Shown piece by piece: positions 8,532 to 17,027 of a stretch of DNA of 45,170 nucleotides (its first letter is position 1; each line of letters starts with the position of its first letter). The notes beneath the pieces are model-generated. The model made no database searches. It saw nothing but the letters and a program-made list of their open reading frames with translations, and was not told where the DNA came from. Both the position numbers and the translations under genes were made by a program. This DNA is from Shewanella chilikensis (GTDB taxonomy: Bacteria > Pseudomonadota > Gammaproteobacteria > Enterobacterales > Shewanellaceae): positions 1 through 45,170 of the forward strand of contig NZ_NIJM01000033.1 in NCBI RefSeq assembly GCF_002836945.1, read 5' to 3'.

Positions 8532-9203
8532 ATGCCTTTGCTGCATAGAACCCGCCTGGCCTGGCATTGCTGGCAGGCAAGAGAGCCTCTCAAGTCTTTT
8601 TACCAGGCCTTGAGTCCAGTATTATCCAAGCCTGTGGTAGAGGCGCCTTTAATGGCGCTGGACTTGGAAATGACCGGCCTTAAGCCGGGGTGCGATCAGA
8701 TCCTCTCTATAGGTGTGGTGCCTATCAACAAAGGACGATTGGAGCTCAGCGGCGCCCGCCACAAATTGGTGAGTATCGCCGGCAGTGTCGGTCAGAGCGC
8801 CACGATTCACGGCATTATGGATAGTCATCTTGAACAGGGGGCTCTGGCGCCCGAGCAGCTTTTGCCTTGGCTGTTAGGGCAAAGTCAGGGGCGCGTTTTA
8901 CTGATGCATCATGCTCCTTTGGACTGCGCTTTTCTCAGCAGGCTTTGTCAGCAGGCATACGGTACTAAGCTGCACCTTCCCGTGATAGATACCCTGCTGC
9001 TGGAAAAGACCCGCCTGCAGCGGCAACAAGAGGTGCTGCCAAGCGGTAGTCTACGCCTCGGCGCTTGCCGTAGCCGCTATCATTTGCCGCCGTATTCGGC
9101 CCACAATGCCCTGACCGATGCGCTGGCCTGTGGTGAGCTGTTTCTGGCGCAAAGCTGTGATGCTGCCAAAGAGCCGGTGGCCGATTTCCTCTCCTGGATA
9201 TGA
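8532..9203 (+). CDS. DnaQ-like 3'-5' exonuclease (DEDDh family)
   Basis: A 223-residue protein of the DnaQ/RNase T superfamily. The catalytic acids are visible: D44 and E46 in the DLEMTGL motif (Exo I), D131 in HHAPLDCAFL (Exo II), and H191 with D196 in HNALTDAL (Exo III), the DEDDh arrangement. It should remove nucleotides from 3' ends of DNA or RNA. It is not the replicative epsilon subunit: it has a 40-residue N-terminal extension and lacks the long C-terminal polymerase-binding tail. The ATG lies one base after the DUF294 stop, so the two are translated together. The biological link between a nucleotide-sensing DUF294 protein and an exonuclease is unexplained. Confidence 0.87.
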   Translation: MPLLHRTRLAWHCWQAREPLKSFYQALSPVLSKPVVEAPLMALDLEMTGLKPGCDQILSIGVVPINKGRLELSGARHKLVSIAGSVGQSATIHGIMDSHLEQGALAPEQLLPWLLGQSQGRVLLMHHAPLDCAFLSRLCQQAYGTKLHLPVIDTLLLEKTRLQRQQEVLPSGSLRLGACRSRYHLPPYSAHNALTDALACGELFLAQSCDAAKEPVADFLSWI

Positions 9204-9370
9204 CAAGAGACTGAAAAGTTATATTAAAAACAGCATTTACGGCCGAGGATTAAGTTGGTTTAGTTCGGTGAACTTTTCAAGGTCAACCTTTCCCAAGGCT
9301 TTTCATGCTTACCTATGAGTCAGCTACTAGGCAACACTGTCTCACACTTGGTATTGCAAAGCCTGAACCT

Positions 9371-10075
9371 TTAAATAAAGCTCTGTTTTATTTCTTCTTT
9401 AATAGCGTCCAGGTCTTGAGGATACTCGGCTACCAACACCAGGTAAGCTGAGTCGGTTTTTATCGCCTCTCCTCGGTATTCGCTATCGGCAAAGGCTTCG
9501 GCGAGCATCACCCTGTGCTCAGCGGGCACAATAAACACTGTTACCTTGCCTTGTTCACCGGCCAATACCAGATGAATACTTTCAATTCCCTGAAAATCGC
9601 AGAAGGTGCTGTAAAACACCCGTCCAGGTTGGCTATTGAACCTGGCACTGCCCAACCCCTTAAGCGATGCCAGTTCGGCATTGATTGCTTGATAAGAGAT
9701 ATCGGCATTACTGGTCATGGCCATGGTTTCATGGCGCACATGGGCAAGGGCGTGTTGTCCTAAATCCACCGGCCCCTGGCGCCAGAGACTGAAACTGACT
9801 CCGGCAACAAAGGCGACGGATGCGGCCATTGCTAGCATCCAGCCTGTACGTTTGCGTCGATGATAGTGTACGGCCAACTGTTGTTTCAGCAGCAGTTTTT
9901 CGCTCAGATCTTCGGCCACAGGAATTCTGAGTGCCTGACTTATCTTGCCATCGAGTGCCTTGAGTTCGGCGACAAACGCCTGACTGTCCTCGTTTTGACT
10001 TAGAGCCTCGAGAAACTCGGGATCCTGATTATTGGGGTCGCCATAGGCCTGGCGGCGAAACTTCAGCTCATCCAT
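9371..10075 (-). CDS. DUF3379 membrane protein, probable partner of the adjacent sigma factor
   Basis: A 234-residue protein assigned to DUF3379. A cytoplasmic N-terminus (1-80) resembles the layout of anti-sigma factors, one membrane helix lies at about 79-98 (WMLAMAASVAFVAGVSFSLW), and the remaining 135 residues would be periplasmic. The N-terminal region has no zinc-type HxxxCxxC motif. The start codon overlaps the last 8 bases of the sigma factor gene, so the two are translationally coupled, as is usual for sigma/anti-sigma pairs. Anti-sigma function is inferred from order and topology, not from recognised sequence similarity. The gap to the convergent exonuclease gene (9204-9370) shows no clear terminator. 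Confidence 0.75.
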   Translation of the reverse strand: MDELKFRRQAYGDPNNQDPEFLEALSQNEDSQAFVAELKALDGKISQALRIPVAEDLSEKLLLKQQLAVHYHRRKRTGWMLAMAASVAFVAGVSFSLWRQGPVDLGQHALAHVRHETMAMTSNADISYQAINAELASLKGLGSARFNSQPGRVFYSTFCDFQGIESIHLVLAGEQGKVTVFIVPAEHRVMLAEAFADSEYRGEAIKTDSAYLVLVAEYPQDLDAIKEEIKQSFI

Positions 10076-10637
10076 TGGATTGACCTCTGACCTTGGAGTG
10101 TTCCAGTGCTTCTTTTAACTGATTCCTGGCCCGAAACAAGCGGGTCATGACAGTATTTCGGTTTAGATCCAGCAATTGGGCAATTTCATCGCCACTGAAT
10201 CCGGCTATCAGCTGTAATAACAAAGGCTCCCGATACTCGGGTTCCAATTGGGCTATTTGACGCCTGAGCAGGTAGTGTTCGGCATGTTCTTCCTGGCTTT
10301 GGGAACCGGGATCTTGCCAATGCTCTTCGCCGATATCGGCATAATCAAACTGTTTACGCTCAAAGCGGCGGGCATTTTCCCGCCGTAAAATGGTGATTAA
10401 CCAAGCCTTGGCCGCCTTGTCATCTTTCAATGAATCCAGCGAACGCCAAGCACGGAGAAACGTTTCCTGGGTGATATCTTCAGCCACATGACGATCGCCG
10501 CAAAGCCAAAAGGCGTAGCGGTAAATATCGGCATGCAGCGCCCTGACCAGGCTATCGTAACGTCTTTGTTTATTCAGCATGTCAGAAATGACCGCATCAT
10601 CAGACTTTTTCTTTCGCCAGCTATCGAACATTTTCAT
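10068..10637 (-). CDS. ECF-type RNA polymerase sigma-70 factor
   Basis: About 189 residues with the two conserved ECF regions: sigma-70 region 2 at about 30-95 (YRYAFWLCGDRHVAEDITQE is the polymerase and -10 binding segment) and region 4 helix-turn-helix at about 135-180 (YREPLLLQLIAGFSGDEIAQ). It directs transcription of an unknown regulon, probably held inactive by the coupled DUF3379 protein. The frame stays open far upstream to 10898, but the extra residues are not family-like. I chose the ATG at 10637; ATGs at 10631 and 10580 are alternatives, none with a good ribosome binding site, so the start is uncertain. Genes before it belong to the bat operon, whose end is marked by a hairpin. Confidence 0.85.
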   Translation of the reverse strand: MKMFDSWRKKKSDDAVISDMLNKQRRYDSLVRALHADIYRYAFWLCGDRHVAEDITQETFLRAWRSLDSLKDDKAAKAWLITILRRENARRFERKQFDYADIGEEHWQDPGSQSQEEHAEHYLLRRQIAQLEPEYREPLLLQLIAGFSGDEIAQLLDLNRNTVMTRLFRARNQLKEALEHSKVRGQSNG

Positions 10638-10890
10638 GCTTGTTTTATTTTTGTTGCCGCTAAGCTTAATGGCCTTGAGGGCATTCTGGCAAATATCATG
10701 AGCGTAAATTTGGTTACAAGCCCGATTTAGCCTGGATTTAAGTACTATAAGCGGTAAAAGTGGTGGCCGAAATATCGGGATAAGGGTAAACACACTGTTG
10801 AAAAGGGAGGGAAACAGTTGGTTGAAAAAGTCTGCTGTTAACGGCCTTGAGAGGGGAAATGGTAACTGCAGGCTATACCCAGACGGGCAC

Positions 10891-10920
10891 TCAGCCATAG
10901 CGAATAGACGCTATGGCTGA
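10891..10920 (-). terminator. 12-base perfect hairpin after batD
   Basis: Bases 10891-10902 pair exactly with 10909-10920 around a 6-base loop, ten bases beyond the batD stop. No T run follows on the minus strand, so it is either a Rho-linked 3' end or an RNA-stabilising stem rather than a classic terminator. The remainder of the 292-base gap (10638-10890) presumably holds the sigma factor promoter. Confidence 0.5.
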
Positions 10921-10929
10921 AGCAGTCGA

Positions 10930-12549
10930 TTAAGGGTTTAGCGGCGCCAGCACTGAGGCCGTACCGGCGGCGTTGGAGTATTGGCTCTTGAAGCGCTCAA
11001 AGGCTTGCAGCAGCGCCGGGAAATACTGAGCGGGATCGCCACCTTGTTTGCCATAGCGGCTGGCTTGAATCTTGGCGATTACGGCGGCCAACTCAGGGGC
11101 CAGTTTAGGCAGTTCATCGAGTGTGACACTATGGCCCGTGATATCACTGAGCTCCTGCTTCAGCGCCTTGAACACCTGGCTCAAGTCCTCTTGCTGACAA
11201 GCCTGAGCCAATCCCGGCTGTGTTTCGCTTGCTTTAGCTTGCAACACTGTTGAAGGTGCCGCTATAGCTTGTTGTTTGCGCGCCTTTAGCCACAGCACAC
11301 AGGTGGCCAGCCACAGTGATGCAAACAGGGCGGTCAACCAAGGCCAGAAGCCAGCGCTGAGGTTTGATTCTTCCTGCGGCGGGTTGATGACGGGTTGCGG
11401 CATATCGGCAGCGGGAGCCACTTGAATAGTACGCGCCGGCAGCAGGGCGAACTCCTGCTGTTTCAAATGCGGATTCCACCAAGGCACCTTGATCTCCGGC
11501 AGGGTATAGCTTCCCGGTTTGGAGGGAACTATGGCAATGGTCTGGGTCAGCTGAGATACCAGTTGGTTGTCGCGAACGAAGGTCTTGCGCTGCGCCTTTT
11601 CCGGATAGCTCTTGAGATTGTCCGGCAAGCTCAGTTTCAGCTCTGGTAGGCTGGTTTCATCGGCATTGGATGCCAGCAGTGTCAGGTTGCGGGTAATAGG
11701 GCGACCCACTTCAAAAGTCTGCTTGTCGTCCCATTCCTCTTTGAGCATCACCAGATCCGATACCAGCCAGTCGCCGTGATATTCGGCCGGAATGGGCTTG
11801 ATGCTGACCAGCATGCTGTCGCTTTGGGCCTGCATGGGGCGACTTTCCTGAAAGGCGAACATGCCCCGCCTTGGGGTATCGACCAGCACATCGCCAGAGA
11901 AGTTGGCACCGGAAATCGCCAGCTCGCCCGGCTCATCGGCTATGATGCCGTAGCTGCGCTCTATCACCCGAAAACGGCGGCCGTTGACGATTTCACTGCT
12001 TTCTTTATCCTCGCCGAGCTGTTTTATCTGGGCGCCGCTGATGGAAGGCGCCGACAACACCCCTCGCTGCAGCTCAACGGCCAAAAAGAGTTTTACCTTG
12101 TAGGTGAGCAGTTGGCCGACATAGGCTTCCTTGGCCGATATACTGGTACGCAGGAACAGGTTTTTTTGCGCCTCGGGGCGACTACCGGCCGGCATCACCT
12201 TCAATTCGATGGCATCGCTGCTGACGCCATCGATACTCAGGGCCGGAATTGTAACCTGGCCGGTGGTTTTGGGGGCCAGCATCACTTGCCAGCGGGTTTC
12301 CTTGCGGGCATCAAAATTGATGATCTGGGTACTGCGACTGACGCTGGTGCGGCCGACGATAAAGTCTTTCAACAGTGCCGAGGTGTCCAGTGCCTGGGCT
12401 TCGAGTTCATCATCTGCCACCACGGACAGCATAAAGTACTCGCTCTCGGTCACGGGATTGCGATCGACCGAGGCCTGAAGCTGAGTCAGTGCCAGTGCCT
12501 TGAGCGGCAGCAGGCACAGAAGCAATAGAGGAATAAGTCTAGTTACCAC
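10930..12549 (-). CDS. batD: BatD family protein
   Basis: A 539-residue envelope protein of the BatD (oxygen tolerance) family. A signal peptide covers about residues 1-20. A long beta-rich periplasmic region follows, with several immunoglobulin-like repeats (about 21-385). One membrane helix lies near 400-422 (FWPWLTALFASLWLATCVLW), followed by a cytoplasmic tail of about 115 residues. There are very few cysteines. It is the last gene of the moxR-bat operon; its GTG start overlaps the batB stop by 7 bases. The only alternative in-frame starts lie inside the signal peptide. In other bacteria Bat proteins are linked to envelope stress and aerotolerance, but the biochemical role is unknown. Confidence 0.88.
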   Translation of the reverse strand: MVTRLIPLLLLCLLPLKALALTQLQASVDRNPVTESEYFMLSVVADDELEAQALDTSALLKDFIVGRTSVSRSTQIINFDARKETRWQVMLAPKTTGQVTIPALSIDGVSSDAIELKVMPAGSRPEAQKNLFLRTSISAKEAYVGQLLTYKVKLFLAVELQRGVLSAPSISGAQIKQLGEDKESSEIVNGRRFRVIERSYGIIADEPGELAISGANFSGDVLVDTPRRGMFAFQESRPMQAQSDSMLVSIKPIPAEYHGDWLVSDLVMLKEEWDDKQTFEVGRPITRNLTLLASNADETSLPELKLSLPDNLKSYPEKAQRKTFVRDNQLVSQLTQTIAIVPSKPGSYTLPEIKVPWWNPHLKQQEFALLPARTIQVAPAADMPQPVINPPQEESNLSAGFWPWLTALFASLWLATCVLWLKARKQQAIAAPSTVLQAKASETQPGLAQACQQEDLSQVFKALKQELSDITGHSVTLDELPKLAPELAAVIAKIQASRYGKQGGDPAQYFPALLQAFERFKSQYSNAAGTASVLAPLNP

Positions 12550-14603
12550 TGTTCATTGTCCTTGGGTGTCTCGCCGCGCTGGCGGCGTTTTTGATACTCG
12601 AGTTGCATCTTGTTGCGCAGCAAAGTGGCCGGGTCATCCACCAATGCCTTCAGCGCCCGCTCCATTTCGGGGGGCAGGGGCTCGGTGTCCTCGAGTGACG
12701 AGGCGGCAACTTGTGCCTTAATCTGTTCATCGTTTGGCCCCTGTTGTTGCTCGGCAAGGCTCGCCGAGTTGGCCTTGTCGGCATCAGACTCTGAGCCATC
12801 CTGCTGACCAGCACCGTTTTGACCTGCAGCTGTGCTTGACTCATTTTGCGGCTCTTGCTCTTGCGGCAAAGCAGCCTGCATCTCAGGCTCAGAGCTTGCG
12901 CCAGTGTTATCCTCGGCATTTTGCGGGTTCTGATCGCCTTTGGCGTCCTTCTCGGCGTCCTTCTCAGTGGCATTGTCAGCATCATTTTGCTGCGAGTCGG
13001 CAGTGGAAGGCTTGCTATTTTCTTTGTTAGCGTCTTTATCTGAGCCCTGGTGCGAGTCCTTGCTTGAGCCTTGGTCGGCTTGGCTGTCTTGGCCTTGCTC
13101 TTTGTCCTGGTTTTGGCCCTGGCTGTTGTCACCCTGGGCGCTGTCCTGACTGCCCTGACTCTGATCCTTGCCGGACTGAGAATTCTGTTGTTGATCCTGC
13201 TGGCTTTGATCCTCTTGCTTATCCTGGCTCTGTTGATCTTGTTGCTGTTTTCGCTGCTTTAGCAAGGATTCCGCCAACGCCTTATTGTCAATGGCATCCT
13301 GCATATCGGGCACTATTGTCAGGGCGTCACTGTAACGCTTGATGGCTTCTTCATATTGGCCAAGCTGCATCAGGGCATTGCCTTGGTTGTATAAGCCTGT
13401 GGCACTGTCATCTTGCTCGAAGGCTTGCAGCGCGCCTTGATAATCGCCGCCGCGGTAGCGGGCGCTGCCTTGCCAGGCGGGGTCAACAAACTTGTCGGCG
13501 GCAGTGGCAAAATCCTCTTGCTTGAATGCCTGCATTCCCTGCTGATCCCGGGTTTGCCAAAGGTCATCGAAGCCGCTTGCCTGGCTTGGTGGGCTGACAA
13601 GCAGGCCAAGACTCAAGGGCAGCAATAGCACCGGTAGGCCGCTGCGAAAGCTCAAGAGCAGCGGCAACAACAGCAAGAGCGCCAGATAGGGGCCAAGGTC
13701 GACCCAGGTATCGCCGGCAAGATCTGTTTCTGTGGCATCCGAGCTGGTGGCGAGCCACTGCTGCAGCGTTTGCAGATCCTTGCCGTCGTTGCTGTAGGGC
13801 ACCAAAATGCCGTTCCCGGCACTCGCCAGCTCGCTGAGCAGACCAAAATCGGTGGCCGGTACTACCACTTCATTTCGGCTGTCCTTGAGCAGTTGCCCAT
13901 CCGGCAGCCTTATCGGTGCACCCTGGGATGAACCTATCGCCAGAATGCCCAAGCGGTAGTGACTGCCTTCAATCGCCTGTTTGGCGGCATTGAGCTGACG
14001 GCTGCCGACGCCATCTGTCATCAAGATGATATCGCCCTGCAGGTGGCCGCCCTGGCTGAGCAGTTCCTTGGCTTTCTCCAGTGCCGCGACCAAATTGGAG
14101 CCGCGCACTGGCATGATGGCCGGGCTCAGGGTTGGCAACAGATTGAGCAGGGTGTTGCGATCCCGGGTCAAGGGGCTGATGACAAAGGCGTCACCCGCGT
14201 AGGCCAGCAGGGCGGTTTCCCCTTCATTGAGTTGCTCCAGCAGATCCGTGGTGCGGAATCTGGCCTGGGTCAAACGGTTGGGGGCGGCGTCTGTGGCATA
14301 CATGGACAAAGACATATCCATCACCAGCACCCGTCCTGTGCTGCTGGCAAATACCGGCAGGGGTTTCTTGTAAAGCGCCGGGCCGCTTAAGGCCAATACT
14401 GCCACCAACCAGCCCAGACCAAGCCAGGGCAGGCGGTTTCGGCGGCTTTTGCTGCCTTGGGTCAACAGCAGTGGCGCCAGATGCGGCGCAATATAACGAT
14501 CCCAGTCAGATTGGCCCGCTTGACGGCGACTTTGCAGCACTAACAGCAATGCCAGTGGCACTAAGGCCCACAGCCATTCGGGACGGATAAAGTGCAAACT
14601 CAT
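12543..14603 (-). CDS. batB: BatB-BatC fusion: VWA domain plus TPR and long Gln/Asp-rich tail
   Basis: A 686-residue membrane protein joining BatB and BatC. Two N-terminal helices (about 9-25 and 59-78) precede a von Willebrand A domain (about 90-285) whose metal-ion site DMSLS (96-100) and later MTDGVG (195-200) are intact. Two further helices lie at about 304-338. TPR repeats follow at about 380-445 (including YNQGNALMQLGQYEEAIKRY), then about 175 residues (450-625) made almost only of Gln, Asp, Ser, Asn, Lys, Gly and Glu, and finally a conserved end around DDPATLLRNKM. I start at the ATG at 14603, preceded by GGGGGAGG; the TTG at 14618 is not needed. It overlaps batA by four bases (ATGA). 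Confidence 0.9.
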   Translation of the reverse strand: MSLHFIRPEWLWALVPLALLLVLQSRRQAGQSDWDRYIAPHLAPLLLTQGSKSRRNRLPWLGLGWLVAVLALSGPALYKKPLPVFASSTGRVLVMDMSLSMYATDAAPNRLTQARFRTTDLLEQLNEGETALLAYAGDAFVISPLTRDRNTLLNLLPTLSPAIMPVRGSNLVAALEKAKELLSQGGHLQGDIILMTDGVGSRQLNAAKQAIEGSHYRLGILAIGSSQGAPIRLPDGQLLKDSRNEVVVPATDFGLLSELASAGNGILVPYSNDGKDLQTLQQWLATSSDATETDLAGDTWVDLGPYLALLLLLPLLLSFRSGLPVLLLPLSLGLLVSPPSQASGFDDLWQTRDQQGMQAFKQEDFATAADKFVDPAWQGSARYRGGDYQGALQAFEQDDSATGLYNQGNALMQLGQYEEAIKRYSDALTIVPDMQDAIDNKALAESLLKQRKQQQDQQSQDKQEDQSQQDQQQNSQSGKDQSQGSQDSAQGDNSQGQNQDKEQGQDSQADQGSSKDSHQGSDKDANKENSKPSTADSQQNDADNATEKDAEKDAKGDQNPQNAEDNTGASSEPEMQAALPQEQEPQNESSTAAGQNGAGQQDGSESDADKANSASLAEQQQGPNDEQIKAQVAASSLEDTEPLPPEMERALKALVDDPATLLRNKMQLEYQKRRQRGETPKDNEQW

Positions 14604-15589
14604 GATTTCCTCCCCCAACGCCCTGGCCAGACGCTGAGCAACAGGCTTTGCAGCTGCAGCAGTACGCTCAGCGCCAGCGCCAGTCCCAGCGGCCAGTAAA
14701 ACAGCTCGGATTGCGGCCGGTAACTGAGGGCGTCACGGCTGACGGGCTCCAGCTTGTCGATTTCCTGATAGATCTGTTCCAGTTCTTCGGTATTCCGGGC
14801 ACGGAAATAGCGCCCCTTGGTGGCATCGCTTATCCGTTGCAGCTGGGCTTCATCCAGATCCATCGAGGGGTTGACCCGCTCACGGCCAAACAGGGTGCGA
14901 CGCTCCATCACATCGGCGCCCACACCTATGGTGTAGATGGTGATGCCGCGCTTGGCGGCAATGGCGGCGGCCTGATCCGGCACTATGCTACCGGCATTGT
15001 TGGAGCCATCGGTCAAGAGCACCAACACCCGGTTGCTGTCTTTCACTTTATCGAAGCGTTTTACCGCCAGGGCAATGGCATCGCCGATGGCGGTCTGTTT
15101 GCCCACCAGGCCGATTTGGGCTTCCTTGAGATACTGAGCCACAGAGCGTCTGTCCTGAGTCAGTGGCGCCTGCAGGTAGGCGGCATCGGCAAACAATATC
15201 AGGCCGATACGATCGCCGGCGCGGCGCTCGATAAAGTCGCTGACCACTTTCTGGATCAGGGTGAATCTGTCTACCGCTTTGCCATCGAGCACCATGTCTT
15301 CAATCTGCATACTGCCGGAGAGATCCACCGCCAGCATCAGATCCCGCCCTTCGGTAGGCAGCTCTATGGGATCGCCAAGCCACTGTGGCCGGGCGATGGC
15401 CAAAAGCAACAGGCACCACAGCAGCCAGAGACTCAAGGGCGCTCTGCGTTTGCTTTGTTGCTGCTCGCGGGCATGGGCATCGACGCCGGGCAGTTGCAGT
15501 TGCCCGGCGCTGTTGACGGCGGGGCGATAGGCAAGCAGCAGCGGCAATGGAATAAGCAGCAGTAACCAGGGCCAATGGAGGGTCAGCAT
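14600..15589 (-). CDS. batA: BatA-type VWA membrane protein
   Basis: A 329-residue protein with helices at about 6-20 and 53-67, a VWA domain from about 83 to 280, and a C-terminal helix near 300-318. The metal site DLSGS is at 89-93, with the supporting threonine in APLTQDR and aspartate in LLTDGSNN, so metal-dependent ligand binding should be intact. It pairs with BatB and is thought to work with the MoxR ATPase of the same operon in assembling or repairing envelope or metal-bearing complexes; this role is family-level inference. Its ATG overlaps the DUF4381 stop by seven bases. Confidence 0.9.
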   Translation of the reverse strand: MLTLHWPWLLLLIPLPLLLAYRPAVNSAGQLQLPGVDAHAREQQQSKRRAPLSLWLLWCLLLLAIARPQWLGDPIELPTEGRDLMLAVDLSGSMQIEDMVLDGKAVDRFTLIQKVVSDFIERRAGDRIGLILFADAAYLQAPLTQDRRSVAQYLKEAQIGLVGKQTAIGDAIALAVKRFDKVKDSNRVLVLLTDGSNNAGSIVPDQAAAIAAKRGITIYTIGVGADVMERRTLFGRERVNPSMDLDEAQLQRISDATKGRYFRARNTEELEQIYQEIDKLEPVSRDALSYRPQSELFYWPLGLALALSVLLQLQSLLLSVWPGRWGRKS

Positions 15590-16086
15590 CTTGGCTTACC
15601 TCCCTTGGCAAAGTGTTTGGGGGCGCACTTGAGCCAGCAAACACAAAGCGCCCGCAACTCGGCAGGGGCAGCGCTTGGTTGGCCACTGTATTGATTTTCG
15701 AGCAAAGAGGCGAAGCGCCCGCGCTGCTCGGCTGGCAGTGCGTTATCCAGATACTCGGCCCAGGGTTTACCGCTGAGTCCGGCCACCTGGGCACGCTCAC
15801 CATAGCTGATGGCGGTGCGTTTCAATAATGCACTCATCTTGGATAGCAGCTGCGGGTCCTGGTCCTGCAGCTGTGTCAGTTCAGTCATGGCGGCTTGAGC
15901 CACCGCCTTGTGAGCCTTGGCTGCCTGCAGGCGCCGATAGCCAAAGAATGCCGCGGCGCCAAGCAGTAACAAGGCCAGCAGCATCAGCAGCCAAATACCG
16001 GGAGCCGGAGGCCAAAAGGGCACCTCGGCCGGCAGTTGAATATCCTTGAGCGCACTCAGCGCCGGATTGGCTTGATTGGGATTCAT
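15583..16086 (-). CDS. DUF4381 single-pass membrane protein
   Basis: A 167-residue protein of the DUF4381 family, usually found within moxR/bat operons. A short periplasmic N-terminus (with the Pro-rich VPFWPPAPG) leads to one membrane helix at about 30-50 and a cytoplasmic helical domain of about 115 residues. The segment YGERAQVAGLSGKPWAEYLD is the recognisable part of the C-terminal domain. The start overlaps the DUF58 stop by four bases. Its role in the complex is unknown; presence between the DUF58 and VWA genes suggests it connects the two in the membrane. Confidence 0.85.
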   Translation of the reverse strand: MNPNQANPALSALKDIQLPAEVPFWPPAPGIWLLMLLALLLLGAAAFFGYRRLQAAKAHKAVAQAAMTELTQLQDQDPQLLSKMSALLKRTAISYGERAQVAGLSGKPWAEYLDNALPAEQRGRFASLLENQYSGQPSAAPAELRALCVCWLKCAPKHFAKGGKPRC

Positions 16087-17027
16087 CTTAACAGTGTCAA
16101 TTGTTGATTGAGGCGCCGGCCGGCATCCAGAGTGCGAACCGGGACCTTGAGTTGTTGCATCAGGGTATCAAACTGCGCCAGGTTGGCGCGCTGACGACCG
16201 AGCCAGGCATCATAACCGCTGCGATCCAGGATCAGGCTGCGGCCTGACTCCCGTACCGGCAGGGCAAACTGCCGCGGCAGCTCGAGTGTGCCCTCACGCA
16301 TGGGATCTGTTACCACAAAGGCCGCCAGCTCGCAGTGGCGTTTGAGTTCCGACAGCGCCTGCTGACATTCGCTGCCAAAACCGTTGCCGTCTGTGATTAT
16401 CCAGATAAGGGAGCCGGGTTTGGCCAGTCTTGCCAGGCGCTGACAGGCCTGGAGCATTAACGCCTGACCATCTTCATGGGGGCTGTCCAGCGCTTCGAGC
16501 TGCGACTTGTGTACCGCCACCAGCGCCGATATCAGTGCCAGGATCCCCTGATTGCGTGCTCTTGGCTTCAGCTCTCTGTGGGCGCTATCGCCCACCACCA
16601 GCGCGCCGAGACGGTCGCCCTGCATGATGGCATTCCAGCCCAAGGTCGCCGCCAGATGCGCCGCCTGTACCGACTGTAATAGCAACTGGGAGCCGAAATA
16701 GAGGCTGTGCTTCATATCCACCAACAGCAGAATAGGGCGCTCGCGCTCCTCGACAAACAGCTTGGTATGCGCCTTGCCGGTGCGGGCGGTGACCCGCCAA
16801 TCTATGGTGCGAACATCATCGCCCTGTTGATAATGGCGCACTTCGGCAAATTCCATGCCGCGGCCCTTGACCAGGCTGGCTCTGTGACCGGCCATGGCCG
16901 CGCGGGCTTTTCCCTGCCGGTCACCCAGAGCGCGGGCGATATTCTGGCAGGCAAGCAGCTCGGCCTCACACAAGTGGAGGCCGTCGGCAAACAGTGGCAG
17001 TGAAGAGTCTGTTGCTGCGGCTTTCAT
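16083..17027 (-). CDS. DUF58 domain protein of the moxR operon
   Basis: A 314-residue soluble protein. The family signature lies near residues 60-85, where RGMEFAEVRHYQQGDDVRTI is followed by DWRVTARTGKAHTK. The rest resembles a degenerate VWA fold, with LLVDMKHSLYFG in place of the usual metal site (DMKHS rather than DxSxS), so metal binding is probably lost. DUF58 proteins nearly always follow MoxR genes and are thought to be part of the substrate-recognition side of the chaperone. The start overlaps the moxR stop by one base (TGATG), so translation is coupled. Confidence 0.9.
   Translation of the reverse strand: MKAAATDSSLPLFADGLHLCEAELLACQNIARALGDRQGKARAAMAGHRASLVKGRGMEFAEVRHYQQGDDVRTIDWRVTARTGKAHTKLFVEERERPILLLVDMKHSLYFGSQLLLQSVQAAHLAATLGWNAIMQGDRLGALVVGDSAHRELKPRARNQGILALISALVAVHKSQLEALDSPHEDGQALMLQACQRLARLAKPGSLIWIITDGNGFGSECQQALSELKRHCELAAFVVTDPMREGTLELPRQFALPVRESGRSLILDRSGYDAWLGRQRANLAQFDTLMQQLKVPVRTLDAGRRLNQQLTLLR

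Noticed and set aside
10638..10898. N-terminal extension of the sigma factor to 10898
   Set aside because: The added residues are unlike the family and cover the likely promoter; the product without them has normal ECF length.
14648..15565. 305-codon frame opposite batA
   Set aside because: Shadow of the GC-rich batA reading frame; no start signal or domain.
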